Shown here in pieces: positions 14,875 through 21,212 of a DNA stretch of 21,212 bases. Every line of letters begins with the position of its first letter. Position 1 is the first letter of the stretch. The stretch is taken from assembly GCA_031376995.1 (NCBI GenBank), contig JANMEO010000176.1, positions 1-21,212 of the forward strand. Direction: 5' to 3'. The position numbers and the translations under genes are program-made. The notes beneath the pieces were generated by a model. The model was not told the origin of the DNA, ran no database searches, and was given only the letters and a program-made list of their open reading frames with translations. Source of the stretch: CANHBY01 sp031376995 (GTDB taxonomy: Bacteria; Pseudomonadota; Gammaproteobacteria; Burkholderiales; Burkholderiaceae_C).

Positions 14875-16221
14875 ATGAAACCGGTTATCGCGATTGTCGG
14901 CCGTCCCAATGTCGGCAAATCAACTCTATTTAACCGGATGACTCGCAGTCGCGATGCCATCGTGGCTGACTTCGCTGGATTGACGCGCGACCGGCACTAC
15001 GGTGATGGGAAACTGGGTCCGCATGAGTTTATTGTGGTGGACACGGGTGGCTTCGAGCCAGACTGTACCAACGGCATTGTCAAGGAAATGGCCAAGCAAA
15101 CCCGTCAGGCCGTGGCCGAGGCAGACGCTGTCATCTTTGTGGTCGATGTGCGCGGGGGTGTTTGTGGTCAAGATCATGACATCGCTGATTACTTGCGCGT
15201 TTCAGGAAAAAAAGTCATCCTGGCTGCCAACAAAGCTGAAGGCATGCTCGATGCGCCTCAGGTGGCAGAGTTTTTTGAGTTGGGCTTGGGAGATCCCCAC
15301 CCGATTTCATCGGCCCATGGGCAGGGGATTCGCAGCCTCACTGAGGCGGCTCTTGAGAACTTTCAATTTCCCGAAGAGGACGAGGCCGACAGTGAAGACG
15401 ATCGGCCCATCCGATTGGCTGTTGCTGGGCGCCCCAACGTGGGAAAGAGCACCTTGATCAATACCTGGCTTGGCGAGGAGCGGTTGGTGGCCTTTGATCT
15501 GCCCGGCACAACGCGTGATGCCATCACTGTCCCGTTTGAAAAGGGCGGGCAGAAATTTGAGTTGATTGACACGGCGGGTTTGCGCCGTAAGGGCCGAGTG
15601 TTTGAAGCCATTGAAAAGTTTTCTGTGGTCAAAACTCTGCAAGCCATCGCAGATGCCAACGTGGTGTTGCTGCTGTTGGATGCGACTCAGGGCGTTACCG
15701 ATCAAGATGCTCATATTGCAGGCTACATCCTCGAAAGTGGGCGTGCTGTCGTTTTGGCCGTCAATAAGTGGGATGCGGTTGACGCCTATCAAAAAGAGCT
15801 GCTTGAAAAATCGATTGAGCAGCGATTGCCATTTTTAAAGTTTGCGCCGGTTTTGTACATCTCGGCAGTTCGTCGGCAGGGGCTGGCCGCCGTTTGGCGA
15901 TCAATCACTGAGGCACATCAGTCGGCCATTCGCAAACTTCCTACGCCAATTCTCACGCGCTTGTTGCAAGAGGCTATTGAGCACCAGGCGCCGAAAAGGG
16001 CGGGGATGTTCAGGCCTAAATTGCGTTACGCCCATCAAGGTGGTATGAATCCGCCGATCATTGTGATTCATGGCAACTCACTCGAGCACGTCACTGATTC
16101 CTACAAGCGCTTTCTTGAAGGGCGCTTCAGAGCCCACTTCAAGCTCACCGGGACTCCCTTGCGCATCGAGATGAAGTCTAGCCGGAATCCTTTTGACGAC
16201 AAAGAATCTTCAGGCAGATGA
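14875..16221 (+). CDS. der: ribosome biogenesis GTPase Der (EngA)
   Basis: Der is the double-GTPase that matures the 50S subunit. Both G domains are seen: GRPNVGKS at residues 9-16 with DTGG at 56-59, and GRPNVGKS at 185-192 with DTAG about 45 residues later, plus NKAEG and NKWD G4 motifs. A C-terminal KH-like domain ends with PLRIEMKSSRNPF. Length 448 is normal. I chose ATG 14875 because MKPVIAIVGRPN is the usual start and AAGG lies about 11 bases upstream; a TTG at 14848 overlapping bamB would add nine residues. The G4 motif of domain 1 is NKAEG rather than NKxD, a frequent variant in this family. Confidence 0.96.
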   Translation: MKPVIAIVGRPNVGKSTLFNRMTRSRDAIVADFAGLTRDRHYGDGKLGPHEFIVVDTGGFEPDCTNGIVKEMAKQTRQAVAEADAVIFVVDVRGGVCGQDHDIADYLRVSGKKVILAANKAEGMLDAPQVAEFFELGLGDPHPISSAHGQGIRSLTEAALENFQFPEEDEADSEDDRPIRLAVAGRPNVGKSTLINTWLGEERLVAFDLPGTTRDAITVPFEKGGQKFELIDTAGLRRKGRVFEAIEKFSVVKTLQAIADANVVLLLLDATQGVTDQDAHIAGYILESGRAVVLAVNKWDAVDAYQKELLEKSIEQRLPFLKFAPVLYISAVRRQGLAAVWRSITEAHQSAIRKLPTPILTRLLQEAIEHQAPKRAGMFRPKLRYAHQGGMNPPIIVIHGNSLEHVTDSYKRFLEGRFRAHFKLTGTPLRIEMKSSRNPFDDKESSGR

Positions 16222-16281
16222 TGACCTCTGAGGTTGGGCTGTGTTAATGTCACTGCTTCAATCTTCAACACGGAATATATC

Positions 16282-16518
16282 GTGAGCAATAAAAGCCAAC
16301 TTCTTCAAGATCCCTTTCTGAACCTGCTTCGCAAAGAGCATGTGCCTGTGTCAATTTATCTGGTCAATGGCATCAAGCTTCAAGGCCACATTGAGTCTTT
16401 CGATCAGTATGTTGTTTTGCTAAAAAATACCGTGACTCAGATGGTCTACAAGCATGCAATTTCAACCGTGGTTCCTGGTCGAGCAGTTAACTTCAATGTT
16501 GCTGAGTCGGCCGAGTAA
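16282..16518 (+). CDS. hfq: RNA chaperone Hfq (GTG start)
   Basis: Hfq is the hexameric Sm-like protein that pairs small RNAs with mRNAs. The sequence SNKSQLLQDPFLNLLRKEHV followed by PVSIYLVNGIKLQGHIESFD is near-identical to the family, and the Sm2 motif YKHAIS is present. At 78 residues it has only a stub of the acidic tail (NVAESAE), the short form common in betaproteobacteria. GTG 16282 is chosen because SNK is the conserved start; an in-frame TTG at 16234 would add 16 residues unlike Hfq. It is 60 bases after der and heads the hfq-hflX-hflK-hflC cluster. TTGGGC (16233) and TTCAAT (16256) with a 17-base gap are a weak promoter candidate. Confidence 0.96.
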   Translation: MSNKSQLLQDPFLNLLRKEHVPVSIYLVNGIKLQGHIESFDQYVVLLKNTVTQMVYKHAISTVVPGRAVNFNVAESAE

Positions 16519-16571
16519 GGCCGCTTCGTTTTGACGCTGTAGCGCATGACTCGCACACGGACGCCCTGACT

Positions 16572-17738
16572 GTGGCGAGGGCCATCACCAACGCTTTGCC
16601 CCTGCGCGTCATCCTGGTCGGAGTTGATTTGGGTGGGCGTGGCTATTTTGACGCCACCCTTGACGAGCTGGCTCTTCTGTGTGTCTCTGCTGGCGATGAG
16701 CCCGTGGCCCGAGTGATTGCCAGGCGACAAGCTGCCGATGCGGCCTTATTTGTGGGTTCGGGCAAGGCTGATGAAATCAAGACATTGGTCGAGCTTCACG
16801 ACGCAGAGGGCGTGTTGTTTGATCAGGCCTTATCTGCGGCTCAGCAGCGCAATCTCGAGCGCGTTTTGGGGGTGCCTGTTGCTGATCGCACGCTACTGAT
16901 TTTGGAAATTTTTGCAGCTCGAGCTCAAAGTCACGAAGGAAAATTGCAGGTTGAGCTGGCTCATCTACAGTATTTGTCCACGCGCTTGGTTCGTCGTTGG
17001 AGTCACCTGGAGCGGCAGCGCGGTGGCATTGGCAATCGAGGCGGTCCTGGAGAAGCGCAAATTGAGCTTGATCGACGAATGATCAGCGAGCGCATCAAAG
17101 CACTCAAGGTCCGGTTGGTCAAAGTAAAAAAACAAAGAAGCACGCAGCGGCGCCAAAGGCAGCGAAATCACACTTATCAGGTATCTTTAGTGGGTTATAC
17201 CAACGCTGGAAAGTCAACGTTGTTCAACAGCTTGGTTAAGGCGCAAGCCTTTGCCGCTGATCGACTTTTTGCCACACTCGACACCACCACTCGGCAGTTC
17301 TACTTGCAAGATGCCAGCTGCTCTGTATCGTTGTCTGATACGGTCGGTTTCATACGTGACCTCCCGCATAAGTTGATCGAGGCTTTTGAGGCCACCTTGC
17401 AAGAGGCGGCTGACGCTGATTTGTTGTTGCACGTGGTAGATGCAGCCAGCCCCAATTTTGAGGAGCAAATCCATCAAGTGCATCAGGTATTGAAGGACAT
17501 CGGGGCTGATCAAATTCCACAAATCTTGGTGTTCAATAAAATTGACCAGTTAGACCATCACCAACATCTTCAAGTGTGTCAGGACCTCTTCGAGGTTCAA
17601 GGGGTTCAAATGCGGCGGGTCTTCGTGAGTGCATTGCAAAATATGGGCTTAGACACGTTGCGACAGGCCATTGTTTCTGCAATGCATCAGGTAGCGCCCG
17701 CACAGGGCTCTGGTTTGGTCGAGTTGCCACCTTTTTAA
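16572..17738 (+). CDS. hflX: ribosome-associated GTPase HflX
   Basis: HflX is a GTPase that splits stalled or stressed ribosomes. The N-terminal HflX domain includes FVGSGKADEI, LILEIFAARAQSHEGKLQVE and the glycine-rich loop RQRGGIGNRGGPGEAQIE. The G domain has GYTNAGKST (208-216), DTVGFI and NKID. Length 388 is usual. The start is a GTG at 16572 with no strong ribosome site; the 53-base gap after hfq contains no better start in frame. Position after hfq is highly conserved, and the genes are probably co-transcribed. Confidence 0.94.
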   Translation: MARAITNALPLRVILVGVDLGGRGYFDATLDELALLCVSAGDEPVARVIARRQAADAALFVGSGKADEIKTLVELHDAEGVLFDQALSAAQQRNLERVLGVPVADRTLLILEIFAARAQSHEGKLQVELAHLQYLSTRLVRRWSHLERQRGGIGNRGGPGEAQIELDRRMISERIKALKVRLVKVKKQRSTQRRQRQRNHTYQVSLVGYTNAGKSTLFNSLVKAQAFAADRLFATLDTTTRQFYLQDASCSVSLSDTVGFIRDLPHKLIEAFEATLQEAADADLLLHVVDAASPNFEEQIHQVHQVLKDIGADQIPQILVFNKIDQLDHHQHLQVCQDLFEVQGVQMRRVFVSALQNMGLDTLRQAIVSAMHQVAPAQGSGLVELPPF

Positions 17739-17754
17739 TTTTTTTCAATAAAGC

Positions 17755-19074
17755 ATGACCATGAATGCCTCATTTTTCTCTGACTCAGCGCACGCAGGGG
17801 CCAGAATTTTGGCACTGCCCAGTGGTGTTGCGCGAGCGACATGCACCTTGCTAGCGGGTGTTGCTCTGCGGCTGCGCAGACAACCTTTTAAAGTTGTTCA
17901 TTTGAGTGGCCGTCGAGGGGGTGATGGCCCCCCTGATCTGGATGAGTTGTGGGGGGACTTCAATCGCAAGTTGAGCGATTTGTTTGGTCGCAAAACCCCC
18001 CATCGTGGGGATGACCCCGAGGGTCCGCCCGATATGAAAAATGCGGGAATTGGTTTGGGGCTGGTGAGTGCCGTGGCTTTGGTCATTTGGGGTTGCACGG
18101 GCATCTTCATTGTGAATGAAGGCGAGCAGGCGGTGATATTGTCTTTTGGCAAGTACACCAAAACCGTTCAAGCAGGCATGCAATTTCGTGCCCCTTATCC
18201 GTTCCAGTCCCATGAGATTGTGCAAGTCAATTTGCTCCGATCAACCGGTGTTGGCGGCACGTCTGTGGCTCCAAATACGGGATATCGAGATTCTTTCATG
18301 CTGACCCAAGATGAGAACATCGTCGATATTCGCTTCAGCGTGCAGTACCGGATCAAAGACGGTGAAGGCGGGATTGAGAATTATTTATTTAAAAATCGAC
18401 AGCCTGATGATGCTGTCAGCCAGGCAGCTGAGTCAGCAGTGCGTGAGATCGTTGGCGCTAAAACCATGGACGAAGTGCTTTACGAAAAACGCCAAGATCT
18501 TCAGCCCATGTTAATCAAGTCGGTTCAGGCTCAGTTGGACCGTGTTGAGGCTGGGATTTTGATTGTGAACGTCAACGTTCAAAGTGTTCAGGCGCCAGAG
18601 CAGGTGCAAGCAGCCTTTGATGATGCGTTCAGAGCTGGCGCAGACAGCGAACGTTCAAAAAATGAGGGTCAGGCCTACGCCAACACAGTCATTCCTCAGG
18701 CGCGGGGTGCTGCTTCTAGGTTGCTAGAAGAGGCGCGCGCTCATCAGTCGCGGGTCGAAGAGCAGGCCAAAGGAGACACACTTCGATTCTCAAGTGTTTT
18801 GGCAGAGTATCAGAAAGCTCCGGCAGTGACCCGGGACCGCCTCTATATCGATACCATGCAGCAGGTCTACAGCAATGTCAGCAAAGTGTTGGTCGACAGC
18901 CGGGGTAACTCTAATTTGCTTTACTTGCCTCTTGATAAGTTGATTCAGCAAGCCCCCGCCGCTGCCGTGACGGCCCCCGCCTCTGCGCTCATTGAGCCGC
19001 TGCCACAAGTCTCCCCACCGACCGAGACGCGCTCTAGAGACAACCTGCGCACTCGAGATCGTGACAGCCGTTGA
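17755..19074 (+). CDS. hflK: FtsH modulator, membrane protease subunit HflK
   Basis: HflK and HflC are SPFH-domain proteins that form a cage around the FtsH protease in the inner membrane. The conserved GPPDLDELWGDFNRKLSDLF is at residues 58-77, one membrane segment is near 98-120 (GIGLGLVSAVALVIWGCTGI), and an SPFH domain follows (NEGEQAVILSFGKY). The tail after ~400 is Pro/Ala-rich and charged. The ~55 residues before GPPDLDELW (FFSDSAHAGARILALPSGVA and on) are longer and less glycine-rich than usual, so the true start could be later, though ATG 17755 is the only good ATG, 16 bases after hflX. No ribosome site is obvious; AATAAAG precedes it. Confidence 0.92.
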   Translation: MTMNASFFSDSAHAGARILALPSGVARATCTLLAGVALRLRRQPFKVVHLSGRRGGDGPPDLDELWGDFNRKLSDLFGRKTPHRGDDPEGPPDMKNAGIGLGLVSAVALVIWGCTGIFIVNEGEQAVILSFGKYTKTVQAGMQFRAPYPFQSHEIVQVNLLRSTGVGGTSVAPNTGYRDSFMLTQDENIVDIRFSVQYRIKDGEGGIENYLFKNRQPDDAVSQAAESAVREIVGAKTMDEVLYEKRQDLQPMLIKSVQAQLDRVEAGILIVNVNVQSVQAPEQVQAAFDDAFRAGADSERSKNEGQAYANTVIPQARGAASRLLEEARAHQSRVEEQAKGDTLRFSSVLAEYQKAPAVTRDRLYIDTMQQVYSNVSKVLVDSRGNSNLLYLPLDKLIQQAPAAAVTAPASALIEPLPQVSPPTETRSRDNLRTRDRDSR

Positions 19075-19100
19075 TTGATGTTTAAACAGGACTTTGCCAG

Positions 19101-19988
19101 ATGAACCGAATCGGAATTTTCATTGTCAGTGCCTTGATTGTCTTGCTGGTGCTTTTGTCGACAGTCTTTGTGGTGGACCAACGCAGATTTGCAGTGGTTT
19201 ACGCCTTTGGCGAGATCAAGGAATCGATCGGTGAGCCGGGTTTGCGCTTCAAGTTGCCGCCCCCGTTTCAAAATGTGGTGATGCTGGATCGTCGCATTCA
19301 GACACTTGATGCGCCCGACACCCGCCCTATTTTTACGCAAGAGAAAAAAAGTGTCGTGATCGATTGGCTGGTCAAGTGGCGCATCAAAGAACCCATCAAG
19401 TTCATTCGTAATAATGGTGTCGAGTTGCGCAATCTTGAAACTCGTTTGAGTCCTGTGGTGCAGGCCACTTTCAACGAAGTCGTGACGCAGCGGACGGTGC
19501 AAGATGTTTTAAACACCGAGCGCGAGGCCGTGATGAAGGATGTTTTGGCCCGCCTTGAGGCCACCGAAGATGCCTTCGGAATTGAAATTGTGGATGTGCG
19601 TATCAAGAGGGTTGATTTTGCCCCAGCCGTCACCGATTCGGTTTATCGTCGAATGGACTCGGAGCGCAAGAGGGCGGCCAACGAGGTGCGAGCCACAGGT
19701 GCGGCGTCAGGCGAAAAAATTCGAGCTGAAGCCGACCGTGAGCGAGAGGTCATACTGGCGCAAGCCTATCGAGATGCCCAGCGCATCAAGGGCGAAGGCG
19801 ATGCTCGTGCTTCTGCTTTGTATTCAGAGGCTTTTAGCCGTGATCCCCAGTTTGCTTTGTTCTATCGAAGCTTAGAGGCTTACAAGGTCAGTTTCCGCAG
19901 CCGTTCTGATGTGATGGTCGTCGATCCCAATAGTGATTTCTTTAAGACTTTCAGGGGGGTGATGCCTTCTGCTGTTGGGCGCAATTAG
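19101..19988 (+). CDS. hflC: FtsH modulator, membrane protease subunit HflC
   Basis: Partner of HflK. An N-terminal membrane anchor (residues 5-24, GIFIVSALIVLLVLLSTVFV) is followed by an SPFH domain (DQRRFAVVYAFGEIKESIGE, GLRFKLPPPFQNVV) and the long coiled coil SERKRAANEVRATGAASGEK, IRAEADREREVILAQAYRDA. The family block FRSRSDVMVVDPNSDFFKTF ends the protein at 295 residues, the normal length. It starts 26 bases after hflK with CAGGA-like sequence upstream. Its TAG stop overlaps, by two bases, a TAA ending an open stretch on the - strand (19985-20056), so accessory DNA begins immediately after it. Confidence 0.95.
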   Translation: MNRIGIFIVSALIVLLVLLSTVFVVDQRRFAVVYAFGEIKESIGEPGLRFKLPPPFQNVVMLDRRIQTLDAPDTRPIFTQEKKSVVIDWLVKWRIKEPIKFIRNNGVELRNLETRLSPVVQATFNEVVTQRTVQDVLNTEREAVMKDVLARLEATEDAFGIEIVDVRIKRVDFAPAVTDSVYRRMDSERKRAANEVRATGAASGEKIRAEADREREVILAQAYRDAQRIKGEGDARASALYSEAFSRDPQFALFYRSLEAYKVSFRSRSDVMVVDPNSDFFKTFRGVMPSAVGRN

Positions 19989-20056
19989 GCTTGGCTGTCA
20001 GCAGTGACTGCAAGCAGCGCGTTGATGTCGCCGATTTTGAACGGCTTAAGCCCCTA
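19985..20056 (-). pseudogene. possible 3' end of an unknown truncated gene
   Basis: Read on the - strand, these bases give GLKPFKIGDINALLAVTADS then QA and a TAA stop. The composition looks like a natural protein end. Just upstream, at the edge of the repeat copy at 20057-20095, there is an in-frame TAG, so only ~22 codons are open. If real, it is the tail of a gene cut off by the repeat or by a deletion. It is not in the frame of the transposase fragment beyond the repeat, and it does not resemble the end of that transposase family as I know it. It may be chance. Confidence 0.25.
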
Positions 20057-20095
20057 TATACCCCTCGATCCGGCATCTTCAGTTCTGAGGGGTAT
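20057..20095. repeat. collapsed copy of the GAACTGAAGATGC repeat family
   Basis: TATACCCCTC (20057-20066) is followed after five bases by GGCATCTTCAGTTCTGAGGG and GTAT. ATACCCCTC (20058-20066) and GAGGGGTAT (20087-20095) are perfect inverted repeats. It looks like the two ends of the 167-bp element with the interior deleted: ~10 bases of one end and ~24 of the other. It abuts the transposase fragment at 20096. Confidence 0.7.
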
Positions 20096-20288
20096 GGCCA
20101 TTTGGCGAATGAATCACCTCGTCTTTGACGTTGTGCCAAATGTCGCTACTCGTCACGCGGGCTTGTCTCATGTGGCGGTTGATGGCATCGTGGCTCATGT
20201 TTTCGGTGTACTGCGCAAAATTTATCAGCGTGTAGTTGATCTGGCTCACCAGTAAGTATTGGCAATAATCAAGTCGTGTCGGCTTCAC
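20079..20288 (-). pseudogene. truncated IS701/IS4-superfamily DDE transposase, N-terminal part
   Basis: The - strand frame (GTG at 20288, or TTG at 20294) encodes KPTRLDYCQYLLVSQINYTL, INFAQYTENMSHDAINRHMR and SSDIWHNVKDEVIHSPNGH. From memory this matches the N terminus of DDE transposases usually annotated as IS701 family, whose next residues would be the first catalytic block around FDDT. Here the frame runs into the repeat at 20057-20095 and stops after four foreign residues (TPQN). So only ~65 of ~350-400 residues remain and the DDE core is lost. It cannot be active. The break lies exactly at the repeat border, pointing to insertion of the repeat or recombination at it. Confidence 0.7.
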
Positions 20289-20348
20289 AGGCAAGCTGCT
20301 ACTCCATCTTCATCCAGATTTTTGCGTCAGTCCTATTGAAAAGTTTGT

Positions 20349-20390
20349 AACCCATCAACCTATCAATAGGGCCGGCCATTTTGATGGGTT
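20349..20390. repeat. 10-bp inverted repeat around GGCCGGCC
   Basis: AACCCATCAA (20349-20358) and TTGATGGGTT (20381-20390) are perfect inverted copies, 22 bases apart, with the palindrome GGCCGGCC (20370-20377) in the loop. No U-run follows on either strand, so it is not a typical terminator. It lies upstream of the transposase remnant and may be part of the old IS end or its control region. TTGATGGGTT also occurs in the repeat copy at 21178-21187. Confidence 0.6.
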
Positions 20391-20602
20391 CTCATTTGCT
20401 CCCGTACAGGGGGTTTTTTGCATTTTGATAGGTCTTTATCACTGAGACTTGGATTCCAAAGATAGGATAGATGGCATTTTTTTCTTCTGTGTGCTCACTC
20501 CCCCTACAGAGATACCGTTCGATACAAATTTAGCTCGCAACGTCGGCACTGTTGGGTGATCATGGCGTCATACGCAAACGCCTTGCACAATATAGGCACA
20601 GG
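20391..20602. other. no gene seen
   Basis: This stretch has no open frame of note on either strand. It contains GGGGG followed by six T (20407-20417), the short palindrome TTGGATTCCAA (20449-20459) and AT-rich words, but no promoter I would assign with confidence to the lipoprotein gene downstream. Confidence 0.5.
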
Positions 20603-20676
20603 CCAACCTCATCCGGTTGGTGGCGGGCTAATTTCCAATCAAATTGGAAATTAGCCCGATTTCACATCATTTTTTT
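20603..20676 (+). terminator. two tandem hairpins, the second with a 16-bp perfect stem, then T7
   Basis: CCAACC (20603-20608) pairs with GGTTGG (20615-20620). Three bases later CGGGCTAATTTCCAAT (20624-20639) pairs perfectly with ATTGGAAATTAGCCCG (20643-20658) around the loop CAA. A run of seven T (20670-20676) follows, but 11 bases after the stem, so it is a poor match to an intrinsic terminator. It ends 16 bases before the lipoprotein ATG. It could block readthrough, form a leader control hairpin, or be a dispersed palindrome. Confidence 0.45.
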
Positions 20677-20692
20677 GGCATAAGAGACGTTC

Positions 20693-20908
20693 ATGAAATC
20701 AATCTCCAAGTCAGTAGTGGCAAGCTTAGTCACAGTGCTAGTAGTCTTATCCAGCGGTTGTGCCAATCTGTCGACACGTGACCGGAACATCATCACCGGG
20801 GCCAGTGTAGGTGCGGTAGCCGGTGCCATCCTCACCGGCGGCAGTAGCGTAGGTACAGTTGGAGGTGCTGCCGTCGGTGGTTACATCGGCAAGCAGGTTC
20901 GCAGATAG
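20693..20908 (+). CDS. OsmB-like glycine-zipper lipoprotein
   Basis: A 71-residue lipoprotein. The signal is KSISKSVVASLVTVLVVL with lipobox LSSGC, lipid on Cys23. The mature part NLSTRDRNIITGASVGAVAG then AILTGGSSVGTVGGAAVGGY and IGKQVRR closely follows E. coli OsmB, an osmotically inducible outer-membrane lipoprotein, including RDRN and the glycine-zipper repeats that form a membrane hairpin. The function is not well defined. AAGAGA at 20682-20687 is a moderate ribosome site. The strong hairpin at 20624-20658 lies in its leader region. It stands alone among IS debris and repeats; regulation by osmotic or general stress is an inference from the homolog. Confidence 0.85.
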   Translation: MKSISKSVVASLVTVLVVLSSGCANLSTRDRNIITGASVGAVAGAILTGGSSVGTVGGAAVGGYIGKQVRR

Positions 20909-20912
20909 CGTG

Positions 20913-20929
20913 TGGGGCTAGGGTCCCCA
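20913..20929 (+). terminator. weak hairpin after the OsmB-like gene
   Basis: TGGGG (20913-20917) pairs with CCCCA (20925-20929), starting four bases after the stop codon. No T-run follows. It may stop transcription weakly or protect the 3' end. Confidence 0.2.
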
Positions 20930-21148
20930 ATGATCCGCGCCCAACCCAATCCGTCAGCTTCGCAGTGGGTGATTACCATCCTGACAAAGCCGATCATGGC
21001 TTGGACTCCCCCTGTGTCAGCCTAGTGTCGGCACCGAGCCGGGCGGGACGCTCGAGTGCGTGATTAGATCAAGGCGGGCGCAAGTGCTGGGCTGGCTTAC
21101 GCGCTGGCTCTGTGCACACATTCAGCCTACCCGTGGCGGTCTCGTTAG
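20930..21148. other. no gene seen
   Basis: This 219-base stretch is more GC-rich than the DNA before it and has only short open frames. One + strand frame with no clear start reads AVGDYHPDKADHGLDSPCVS to a TGA near 21063; I recognise no family in it. It may be old accessory DNA. Confidence 0.45.
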
Positions 21149-21212
21149 CTATACCCATCGGAACTGAAGATGCTGGGTTGATGGGTTGTTTGGGGAATGG
21201 GGGTGCAAGGCG
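21149..21212. mobile_element. further copy of the MITE-like element, cut by the window end
   Basis: It begins CTATACCCATCGGAACTGAA and continues GATGCTGGG to the last base. Its reverse complement aligns without gaps to 7402-7465, the right half of the 167-bp element: the outer ~26 bases match except one, the middle diverges, and the inner CCTTGCA matches again. The copy is at least 64 bases long and its other end lies outside the window. The order of ends shows its outer end faces the OsmB-like gene. Confidence 0.7.

Noticed and set aside
20004..20255. An 83-codon + strand frame after hflC.
   Set aside because: It is antisense to the transposase remnant and crosses the repeat; the - strand reading has the recognisable family match.
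1..21212. CRISPR array, tRNA or rRNA genes, prophage or defence system.
   Set aside because: I saw no regularly spaced direct repeats, no tRNA-like folds or rRNA sequence, and no phage or defence proteins among the frames.

Overview
The window reads as a chromosome segment of a betaproteobacterium, most likely order Burkholderiales. The evidence is gene order and protein style: leuA 3' end, pbpG, bamD divergent from rluD, scpB-rluB, then the long run ndk-rlmN-pilW-rodZ-ispG-hisS-yfgM-bamB-der-hfq-hflX-hflK-hflC, which is typical of that order. I cannot fix the genus from this sequence alone. Most of the window is housekeeping DNA on the + strand; only bamD and a transposase remnant (plus a doubtful tail fragment) lie on the - strand.

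Layout. 1-223: end of leuA, with odd C/G homopolymers. 334-1353: pbpG, a periplasmic peptidoglycan peptidase. 1354-1689: convergent gap with a possible 32-residue hydrophobic micro-ORF. 1690-2601 (-): bamD. 2769-3761: rluD; the pgeF (yfiH) gene often found next is absent. 3762-4184: a 423-base gap holding a near-consensus sigma70-type promoter over a tandem 10-bp repeat, a strong nested hairpin and a 14-bp duplicated motif; it is either a long leader of scpB-rluB or a small RNA locus. 4185-6736: scpB and rluB overlapping by ATGA; rluB carries two 42-bp simple repeats. 6837-7262: ndk. 7299-7465: a 167-bp MITE-like element with 30-bp terminal inverted repeats. 7432-12987: rlmN, pilW, rodZ, ispG, hisS. 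13044-14851: yfgM and bamB. 14875-19988: der, hfq, hflX, hflK, hflC.

The last 1.2 kb (19985-21212) is accessory-like. It holds a truncated IS701/IS4-type transposase, a collapsed copy of the same repeat family, strong inverted repeats, a small OsmB-like glycine-zipper lipoprotein, and a further repeat copy that runs off the window. The genes often found after hflC (a DUF2065 gene, hisZ, purA) are not here.

Functional themes are outer-membrane assembly (BamB, BamD, YfgM), cell-wall and shape (PbpG, RodZ), rRNA modification and ribosome maturation (RluD, RluB, RlmN, Der, HflX), RNA regulation (Hfq) and membrane protease control (HflK/HflC). The most notable observation is the dispersed repeat family (cores sharing GAACTGAAGATGC): one full copy sits between ndk and rlmN so that its right arm appears to supply the start codon and first residues of RlmN, another is embedded in the transposase remnant, and a third lies at the window end.
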